Shown here: one piece after another, positions 5,369 to 10,260 of the stretch
Position numbering within the stretch: position 1 is the stretch's first letter
How the letters are laid out: the number at the start of each line of letters is the position of its first letter
Assembly (NCBI GenBank): GCA_964481825.1
Contig: CAYZUE010000044.1
Coordinates: forward strand, 1 to 10,260
Direction: 5' to 3'
DNA length: 10,260 nucleotides
From: CAYZUE01 sp964481825
GTDB lineage: Archaea; Hydrothermarchaeota; Hydrothermarchaeia; Hydrothermarchaeales; JALUUU01
The notes under the pieces: model-generated
Databases searched by the model: none
Told to the model about the DNA's origin: nothing
Seen by the model: only the letters and a program-made list of their open reading frames with translations
Translations under genes and position numbers: made by a program

Positions 5369-6970
5369 ATGGAATCACAGTTCTGGGCAGATAAAAAGGC
5401 TATTGAAATATATAATAAAAGAAATTTCAAGTATTTACCTAAAGAAGCACCAGATTTCAAAAAACACGTAATTAAAACTTCTGCATCTATCTCAGGTGTT
5501 TTACATATCGGAAGACTAAGTGACACAATTAGAAGTGAAACTGTTTATAAATCCTTATTAGATTCAGGAAATGCCGCAGAACTAATATGGGTTGCTGAAG
5601 ATATGGACCCTTTAAGGAAAATTCCAGATGGGGTATCAAAAAAATTTAAAGACTATCTAGGCATGCCCGTAATAGATATTCCTGATCCGTGGGGCTGCCA
5701 TAATTCTTACGCAGATCATCATATAACTGAATATTTTGATGTAATTCATGAATTTGTTAACACTGATTTAATCCCTTATTCTATGAAGAATGAGTATAAA
5801 AAAGGAAATTTTAAACCATTTATTTCTAAATTATTAAAAAATTTACCTCTTTTGATACAAATTCAAAACAAATATCGACGGAACACTTTAAGGACGGATT
5901 GGAGTCCCTGGGTTCCTACTTGTAAAAATTGTGGGAAAATAATAACTTCAAGAGTTAAAAAATTTGAAGATAATATATTAACGTACAAATGTGAAGACTA
6001 TTTATTTGAAAAAACACGTGCAAAAGGGTGTGGTTATGAGGGTGAAGCTTCACCTCTTAAAGATAAGGGAAAATTAATGTGGAAAGGGGAATGGGCAGCC
6101 CAATGGAAAAGGTGGAAAATTACGAGTGAAGGTGCTGGAAAAGAATATGTAGTTCCTAATAGTGCTTGGTGGGTTAATGCAGAAATTGTCGAGAGGATAC
6201 TAGATCATCCTATGCCAATTCCGATATTTTATGAACATATTATGATAGATGGTAATAAAATGTCAGCTTCAATAGGCAATGTTGTTTACCCTAAAGAATG
6301 GCTTTCAGTTGCATCACCAGAATTATTACGTTTTTATTATAATAAAAAATTAATGAAAACTAGAAGTTTTTCTTGGCAAAGTTTGCCCAATCTTTATGAT
6401 GACTACGATAGACACTCAGTGATATATCAAAAAGGTGGATCTGATAAGTCAACACTTCAAAAAGGAAAACTTTTTGAGATATCTCAATTAAAGAAAATAG
6501 ACCCACCTTTTAAACTCAGTTTCTCACATGCAGCATTTTTAAGCCAGATGTTCTTTGAAGAAAAAGAGATTATTGCAAGCCTAAGAAGATCTGGACATTA
6601 TGATAAAGATAATATCGATTCGATTCTAAAAAGAATCAAATTAGCATCAAATTGGGTTGAAAATTTTGCTCCAATAGATATTAAACGTAAAGATATTAAA
6701 ATAGATATTTTAAAAGAAACTCTGAATAAAAAACAACGAAAATTTTTAGGGGAAATCTCAGCATTCCTTTCAAAAGATAGAGAACCCAATGAAATACATG
6801 AGAAAATTTACAGTTTAAGTAAAGATTTGGATATACAAACAGGCAAATCCTTCCAATGCATTTATTTAGCTGTTATAGGTAAAAAAACTGGACCAAAAGC
6901 GGGTAATCTTCTATCTTCTTTAGATAAAAAATGGATTGTTCAAAGATTTATGGATATAGCTGAACTTTGA
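5369..6970 (+). CDS. lysS: Class I lysyl-tRNA synthetase
   Basis: This enzyme charges tRNA-Lys with lysine in the cytoplasm. It is the archaeal class I type, structurally unrelated to the class II LysRS of most bacteria and of eukaryotes. The 533 residues match the usual family length. The Rossmann catalytic domain has the HIGH-type motif HIGR (46-49), after SGVL. A zinc-binding knuckle insert carries Cys185-x2-Cys188, Cys208 and Cys221. WKGEWAAQWKRW (238-249) precedes the lysine/ATP region GAGKEY (255-260). The KMSKS loop is KMSAS (297-301). An alpha-helical anticodon-binding domain fills the C-terminal third. The KMSAS form and the AWWVNAEI stretch are, from memory, the pattern of Thermoplasmata and related euryarchaea. 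The ATG at 5369 has no SD but a TATA-like box at leaderless spacing. All key motifs are intact. Confidence 0.97.
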   Translation: MESQFWADKKAIEIYNKRNFKYLPKEAPDFKKHVIKTSASISGVLHIGRLSDTIRSETVYKSLLDSGNAAELIWVAEDMDPLRKIPDGVSKKFKDYLGMPVIDIPDPWGCHNSYADHHITEYFDVIHEFVNTDLIPYSMKNEYKKGNFKPFISKLLKNLPLLIQIQNKYRRNTLRTDWSPWVPTCKNCGKIITSRVKKFEDNILTYKCEDYLFEKTRAKGCGYEGEASPLKDKGKLMWKGEWAAQWKRWKITSEGAGKEYVVPNSAWWVNAEIVERILDHPMPIPIFYEHIMIDGNKMSASIGNVVYPKEWLSVASPELLRFYYNKKLMKTRSFSWQSLPNLYDDYDRHSVIYQKGGSDKSTLQKGKLFEISQLKKIDPPFKLSFSHAAFLSQMFFEEKEIIASLRRSGHYDKDNIDSILKRIKLASNWVENFAPIDIKRKDIKIDILKETLNKKQRKFLGEISAFLSKDREPNEIHEKIYSLSKDLDIQTGKSFQCIYLAVIGKKTGPKAGNLLSSLDKKWIVQRFMDIAEL

Positions 6971-6982
6971 GCTTAACTACTC

Positions 6983-7005
6983 AACTACTCTAGTTTACTA
7001 TTTTT
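6983..7005 (+). terminator. Probable lysS terminator
   Basis: Thirteen bases after the lysS stop, AACTA (6983-6987) and TAGTT (6991-6995) form a small hairpin that is followed by T5 (7001-7005). The left arm is part of a perfect tandem repeat of AACTACTC (6975-6982 and 6983-6990), so an alternative pairing is possible. It lies in the short convergent gap before the DUF531 gene. Confidence 0.4.
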
Positions 7006-7011
7006 AAATGT

Positions 7012-8010
7012 CTAGACCCTATTTGATGAAAGGATTAAGGCCAAGATACCCATAACCGTACATGTTTCAAGTGAAACATTTTTTCCTGTGATTTCCAGAT
7101 GATGGTGAGACAATTCCAAAATTCTTTTGGGCAATCCCCTTTTTCCAAGACCCATAATGACGCAATAAGGTGTTTTATCACTTTTTAATCTGTTTATAGT
7201 TATTTGTTTTTTTATTGAAGGCTTTGAAGTAGTAGCTATGATTTTACCAATTTCCTTTGAAATTGGAGAACGTGGCGTTTTTTTAATAAAGAGTTGACCT
7301 TTAGATAGAAGTTGTTTAATGTACTTACTACCGTTATGTATGCAACTTTCTCTTTCTACAATAGTGGCTATATCAATTTCATTATCTAAAGGGAAATTAA
7401 ACAAACAAAGATTAAGATTATAAGCGTAACATAAGGGTACTGCTCTAGCAATCGTCCTAATATGGATACTTCTTAAAGACTTACCCTCATAGGTATTCAT
7501 GATCCCTAAAGTTACTCTATTATTTCTCGGTGGTTGATATTTCTTTTTTAATTTATTTGGATTAAATTTTCTTTTTTTAATTTTCGATAATTCTAGATTG
7601 TATGTCTTTATTATTTGTTTAGAACCTTCTATAGCTTTTTTTTGATTATCAATATTCATGAATGAATTTATAGCATAAATTAACCCATCAACATTATTTA
7701 ATTTTATTTTATTTATTTGAGAAATTATTTGAAGAAAAATTTCTAGACGTCTCCATTCTTGAGGTACTCTCACGCTGGCTTTTAACGACTTTGAAAAAAC
7801 AAGGGTACTATCGACTCCTATATCCGACATTCTTCTTCCAATCCAAGTTAGAGTCCAAGCTTGGTAATATGGATCTTCTATTTTTTCACCTTTTTTAATA
7901 AGTGAAGTAAAATTACTATCTGATTCCTTAACTTTCAAACCTGCTTCTCTTTTTATTGATCTGGCATAGGATGGCCAATGTCGCATTTTTTTATTTTCGT
8001 TTTTCATCAT
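7012..8010 (-). CDS. DUF531 protein with fused N-terminal helical-repeat region; SPOUT-like C-terminal domain
   Basis: The C-terminal half (about 166-330) matches archaeal DUF531 as I know it: VTLGIMNTYEG (166-176), the helix RTIARAVPLCYAYNLNLCLF (185-204), then VIMGLGKRGLPKRILEL (284-300) and TGKNVSLETCTVMG (308-321). The layout recalls SPOUT RNA methyltransferases: an early strand and helix, then a Gly-rich strand, a Pro and a helix, and a knot-like end with conserved Ser/Thr. It is close in pattern to Trm56. That fold is my inference. Residues 1-150 are extra: a basic start, then helices such as DPYYQAWTLTWIGRRMSDIG (46-65) and PQEWRRLEIFLQIISQI (83-99), resembling TPR-like repeats. A Lys-rich linker (about 143-158) joins the two. 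A TATA-like box sits about 25 bases before ATG 8010, so it may be leaderless; ATG 8007 and 7986 are alternatives. Function is unknown; RNA modification is plausible. Confidence 0.85.
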   Translation of the reverse strand: MMKNENKKMRHWPSYARSIKREAGLKVKESDSNFTSLIKKGEKIEDPYYQAWTLTWIGRRMSDIGVDSTLVFSKSLKASVRVPQEWRRLEIFLQIISQINKIKLNNVDGLIYAINSFMNIDNQKKAIEGSKQIIKTYNLELSKIKKRKFNPNKLKKKYQPPRNNRVTLGIMNTYEGKSLRSIHIRTIARAVPLCYAYNLNLCLFNFPLDNEIDIATIVERESCIHNGSKYIKQLLSKGQLFIKKTPRSPISKEIGKIIATTSKPSIKKQITINRLKSDKTPYCVIMGLGKRGLPKRILELSHHHLEITGKNVSLETCTVMGILALILSSNRV

Positions 8011-8030
8011 TAACCATAATGTAATTGCTT

Positions 8031-8040
8031 AATTTAAATA
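8031..8040 (-). promoter_or_regulatory. TATA-like box of the DUF531 gene
   Basis: Read on the minus strand, TATTTAAATT is centred about 25 bases before ATG 8010. It begins directly after the stop codon of the radical SAM gene (8044-8042), so the box uses the last free bases between the two genes and partly abuts that stop. Confidence 0.5.
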
Positions 8041-8041
8041 T

Positions 8042-9100
8042 TTAGAGTGGGATAACTTCAGTTTCAAGGGCATCATAGGTAGGGTACTCCTCAATTAAAA
8101 AACACTTTAGATTCTCAGAATTTGTATCTGATAAAAAACAAGCAATTTCTTGAGTTGTTTCAATACGATTTTTAGATTCATTTATACAAATTAGATCTGC
8201 AGGTATTGAATAATTTTTTATTAGATTTTTTCTTAAACTAGGTAGCATTGTTTGGTGGTTAGGGATAATCACACCTTTAATAAGAAGACCGTATTTTGTT
8301 ATTTCTTCATACTTTTTTACCGTATTCTTAGCTATCCTTAGAAGTCTATTTTTTAATTGGACAGAATCTTTGTATCGAGATGTGCAGAAATGAATATTTT
8401 TTTGATATTTTTTAAGTAAATTAAAACCAGTATTATAACTCCCAATTACAGCAGATCCTCTTTCATCAATTTCAAAATCACGTTTTAACAATTCATCACA
8501 ATTTGTATGAGAAAATTCTAGTTCATTAAGGTTAATAAAATTAACATTTAAGGATATGGCCTTATTTATTAAAATTTCGAGTTGATTTTCGTCATGTGGT
8601 ATCACAGGTAATTCTATCCCAGTATCAATCCCCAAGGCCTTTGATTTCTTTATTGATTTCCAAACATCTGTACTTACAACATGGTACCTTAATTCATCTA
8701 ATCCAGAATCTTTAAGTTGCTTTAGCATTTGCATATTTAATGGATTTGAGGTATACATATGAATATGGAAATTACTGAAAGTTTCTTTTAAAGTTCGAAT
8801 ATACAAAAGAGTTTTATCAAAGGTTATATCAGGATCACCCCCTGTAATTCCTGCCCCTAACGCCCGCATCCTTTTGGCTTCGTTAATAATATCTTGCGTA
8901 TTTTGAACAGGTCTTTCATTTGCCCATGATTTTTTACTACCTTTTCGATTGGTAGATAACGGGCAGTAATAGCAAGTTCTATTACATATCCCCGATATGA
9001 ACAAAACTAATTTTGCTCCTTTCATACATAGCTTGCATCCTTCAGCCAATTCTCCGTTATAAATATTGTAATTCTCTTGATTCATTATATCGATCTTCAT
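8042..9100 (-). CDS. Radical SAM protein of the COG2108 type (pyruvate formate-lyase activase-related), function unknown
   Basis: This is a radical S-adenosylmethionine enzyme. It would bind a [4Fe-4S] cluster and cleave SAM to a 5'-deoxyadenosyl radical; its substrate is not known. The SAM-cluster motif is Cys39-x3-Cys43-x2-Cys46 (CNRTCYYC), after the lead-in GAKLVLFISG. The GITGGDP stretch (84-90) is the GGE-like SAM-binding motif. An additional Cys22-x2-Cys25 (GCKLC) sits before it, and HFCTSRYKDSVQL (237-249) holds Cys239. These may supply ligands for a second metal site or a substrate contact. The length, 352 aa, and the order of these motifs match the archaeal COG2108 family as I recall it. 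The Cys22/25 pair and the Cys239 motif are family features. ATG 9100 is chosen over ATG 9085 because a TATA-like stretch (about 9113-9125) lies 20-25 bases upstream. The fit is only approximate. Confidence 0.9.
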   Translation of the reverse strand: MKIDIMNQENYNIYNGELAEGCKLCMKGAKLVLFISGICNRTCYYCPLSTNRKGSKKSWANERPVQNTQDIINEAKRMRALGAGITGGDPDITFDKTLLYIRTLKETFSNFHIHMYTSNPLNMQMLKQLKDSGLDELRYHVVSTDVWKSIKKSKALGIDTGIELPVIPHDENQLEILINKAISLNVNFINLNELEFSHTNCDELLKRDFEIDERGSAVIGSYNTGFNLLKKYQKNIHFCTSRYKDSVQLKNRLLRIAKNTVKKYEEITKYGLLIKGVIIPNHQTMLPSLRKNLIKNYSIPADLICINESKNRIETTQEIACFLSDTNSENLKCFLIEEYPTYDALETEVIPL

Positions 9101-9133
9101 TTTTTGACATATTTACTTAAATAAGTCTAATCG

Positions 9134-9139
9134 AAAAAA
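9134..9139 (-). terminator. T-tract terminator after the CxxCxGxG gene
   Basis: On the minus strand a run of six T (9139-9134) follows the CxxCxGxG gene after about 53 bases. It lies before the TATA-like box of the radical SAM gene. No good stem is seen; archaeal termination can use the T-tract alone. Confidence 0.35.
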
Positions 9140-9191
9140 TAACCAATTTATTAGATTTTGTCTCTAACTTTCTTATTCTCTATTTTTAAAA

Positions 9192-9548
9192 TTAAAGCTT
9201 TGTTAATATACACTTACCTTCACATTTGCTGCATAAGTCAGGATATCTATATCCATCCTTAGCCTGAATAGCTCTTTTACCGGATAATCCTGATCCGTTA
9301 CATTTGTTACACGTGAATATTTGAACCGGCGAATCCTTTGTTATGGTCGGCACTTTAATCCTGATTTCACCTTGCCCCCCACAAATATTACAGGACTTTT
9401 TATGATATTCTTTTTCATATCCAGCAAAAACTTCAATTACCTTAAAAGCTGATATGGTCCCTGTGTTACGGCACCTATGACAGCCAATTAATACATGATT
9501 ATTATCTATTAATTTAAATTTTTTATTATATAATTCACTACCGCTCAT
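9192..9548 (-). CDS. Stand-alone CxxCxGxG (DnaJ-type) zinc-finger protein, 118 aa
   Basis: The protein has four copies of the cysteine motif known from the central domain of DnaJ, with no J-domain and no substrate-binding domain. The motifs are CHRCRNTG (23-30), CNICGGQG (53-60), CNKCNGSG (80-87) and CSKCEGKC (106-113). The first lacks the Gly at position 6. The fourth ends in an extra Cys113 where Gly is expected. In DnaJ, motifs 1+4 and 2+3 each hold one zinc, and the four motifs here could do the same. The spacers between motifs (19-23 residues) are longer than in DnaJ. Likely roles are zinc-stabilised chaperone-like binding, a redox-active thiol protein, or a partner of another factor; none can be chosen. 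ATG 9548 has AGGAT five bases upstream and a TATA-like box about 50 bases upstream. It lies between a ferredoxin and a radical SAM gene, both cysteine-rich too. Confidence 0.85.
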   Translation of the reverse strand: MSGSELYNKKFKLIDNNHVLIGCHRCRNTGTISAFKVIEVFAGYEKEYHKKSCNICGGQGEIRIKVPTITKDSPVQIFTCNKCNGSGLSGKRAIQAKDGYRYPDLCSKCEGKCILTKL

Positions 9549-9789
9549 GAAATATCCTGATTTGAACTAATGTCTCCTAACCAAAAACTCATTGATTTAA
9601 AGATTTATTAAATTTTACCCTTGTAACATAAGACTCCTTGGCTGAAGTTTACATCCTTTTTCTAATTATTAGGTATGTTTTTCAGAATCGTAAGATGTTT
9701 ATTGATCCTATCGTTTTGCGTTTTTTTTTTCTGACCCATTGATTATTATAATTTTCGTTAATATTTTTTTTATTATTTAGTCTTATTTT
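9549..9789. other. 241-base intergenic stretch, T-rich on the plus strand
   Basis: There is no open frame of note, no tRNA and no C/D or H/ACA boxes I can support. It holds the promoter of the minus-strand CxxCxGxG gene (about 9595-9616). It also has a run of ten T on the plus strand (9721-9730) and further T-rich stretches to 9790. No plus-strand gene precedes these, so the T10 tract is unexplained. Confidence 0.5.
9595..9616 (-). promoter_or_regulatory. TATA-like element of the CxxCxGxG gene
   Basis: The minus strand reads ATTTAATAAATCTTTAAAT. A start about 26 bases downstream of its last part (near 9573) would give a short leader containing AGGAT before ATG 9548. Confidence 0.4.
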
Positions 9790-10104
9790 CTATGATTTGA
9801 TATCATCTCCCATTTTATAGTGAAGTAACCTCTCTACAATATTACCGTTAACTAAATGCTTATCAACAATTTCATCTACATCATCTAAAGAAACATTTTT
9901 GTACCATATCCCCTCTGGATAGATTGTTATAATTACAGGCCCACATTTATGCTGCATTGTACATCCTGATTTAGTTACCCATATTTTATCCCTAAGATTT
10001 CTTTCTTCAATCGCGGTTCTCATTTTCTTAATAATTCTTTTGGGTTCAGAATCTCCACATTTACTACTAGTACAAACATACACATGCGTATGATATGGTT
10101 TCAT
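9790..10104 (-). CDS. Thioredoxin-like [2Fe-2S] ferredoxin with an altered cysteine pattern
   Basis: This 104-residue cytoplasmic electron carrier belongs to the thioredoxin-fold [2Fe-2S] ferredoxin family (NuoE-like and Aquifex Fd-like). Family marks are the first strand HVYVCTSSKCG with Cys11-x4-Cys16, as in NuoE. A helix follows (20-35), then the second ligand loop SGCTMQHKCGPVIITIYPEGIWY (46-68), with the Gly-Pro and the PEGxWY end typical of the family. The usual second pair is Cys-x3-Cys-x2-Gly-Pro. Here the position that should be Cys is His52 (Cys48-x3-His52-x-Cys54-Gly55-Pro56), and a Cys sits two residues later. The cluster could use His52 or Cys54, or be lost. The ATG at 10104 has GGAGGT eight bases upstream, a strong site. 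A partner oxidoreductase is not visible in the window. Its downstream neighbours encode a zinc-type Cys protein and a radical SAM enzyme that would need an electron donor. Confidence 0.9.
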   Translation of the reverse strand: MKPYHTHVYVCTSSKCGDSEPKRIIKKMRTAIEERNLRDKIWVTKSGCTMQHKCGPVIITIYPEGIWYKNVSLDDVDEIVDKHLVNGNIVERLLHYKMGDDIKS

Positions 10105-10145
10105 TTTTACATACCTCCATATTAGAGTTAGCTATACCTTTAATC

Positions 10146-10155
10146 CTATATTTTT
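10146..10155 (-). promoter_or_regulatory. TATA-like box of the ferredoxin gene
   Basis: The minus strand reads AAAAATATAG. A start about 26 bases on (near 10124) leaves a leader of about 20 bases containing the GGAGGT at 10118-10113. Confidence 0.4.
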
Positions 10156-10170
10156 CGTTTTCAAATCTTT

Positions 10171-10260
10171 TTAATAATATGGTTTTTTTTCATATGATTC
10201 TTTTAGAAATTTTTTTTGACCTTGTTTTAATTTAATTATAACTTTTATGTTAAACACTGA
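10171..10260 (-). CDS. Possible C-terminal end of a minus-strand gene running off the right edge
   Basis: One minus-strand frame is open from the edge for 29 codons to a TAA at 10173-10171; the other two minus frames close near the edge. The residues are mostly Lys, Ile, Phe and Tyr, ending KKPYY. In DNA this AT-rich, such a stretch can arise by chance. If real, it ends 66 bases before the ferredoxin ATG. No family can be named. Confidence 0.25.
   Translation of the reverse strand, partial: SVFNIKVIIKLKQGQKKFLKESYEKKPYY

Noticed and set aside
5329..5526. Minus-strand open frame across the lysS start
   Set aside because: It covers the lysS promoter and the codons for the HIGH-type motif on the other strand. 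It has no family features.
6598..6789. Minus-strand open frame opposite the lysS anticodon-binding domain
   Set aside because: It has the Phe/Ser/Leu/Ile composition expected from the complement of a Lys-rich gene, without start signals.
9549..9789. tRNA or C/D box RNA in the gap
   Set aside because: CTGA words occur, but there is no matching C box, no T-loop motif, no acceptor stem and no clear hairpin.
1..10260. CRISPR array, insertion sequence, prophage or defence island
   Set aside because: There are no regularly spaced repeats, no transposase or integrase, no terminal inverted repeats and no phage-type genes. Apart from the gene at 538, the content is mainly housekeeping.

Overview
The window is AT-rich archaeal DNA. 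The evidence is informational and housekeeping genes: the C-terminus of a proteasome-activating ATPase (PAN), a DRG-family GTPase, the wyosine enzyme Taw2, an archaeal class I lysyl-tRNA synthetase with a KMSAS loop, a DUF531 protein and a COG2108-type radical SAM protein. Several genes have a TATA-like box about 25-27 bases before the start codon (leaderless transcription), and others have GGAGGT or AGGAT Shine-Dalgarno sites. The mix points to a euryarchaeal lineage, perhaps Thermoplasmatota or a relative. That placement is an inference from protein flavour only.

Layout: positions 1-403 hold the end of PAN. Positions 538-1137 hold a lone, very AT-rich gene whose sequence resembles a PD-(D/E)XK nuclease with an E-x-E active site. 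On the minus strand, a DRG GTPase (2924-1827) is followed after 2 bases by a LysE/RhtB-type exporter (1824-1174). Divergent from these, a tightly packed plus-strand operon starts at 3002: two tiny unrecognised genes (58 and 62 aa, overlapping by 13 bases), then taw2. A short MscS-like channel (4481-4990), a small coiled-coil protein (5105-5293) and lysS (5369-6970) follow on the plus strand.

From 7012 to the right edge everything is on the minus strand. In order of transcription these are a thioredoxin-fold [2Fe-2S] ferredoxin with an altered cysteine pattern, a stand-alone four-motif CxxCxGxG zinc protein, the radical SAM protein, and a DUF531 domain fused to an N-terminal helical region. 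Each has its own likely promoter, so this is a cluster rather than a proven operon.

Theme: tRNA and translation maintenance (taw2, lysS, DRG, and a DUF531 that looks SPOUT-like) is mixed with cysteine-rich redox or metal proteins. I see no tRNA or rRNA, IS element, CRISPR array or phage module. The most interesting points are the ferredoxin's Cys-to-His change, the DUF531 fusion, and the two overlapping micro-genes in front of taw2.
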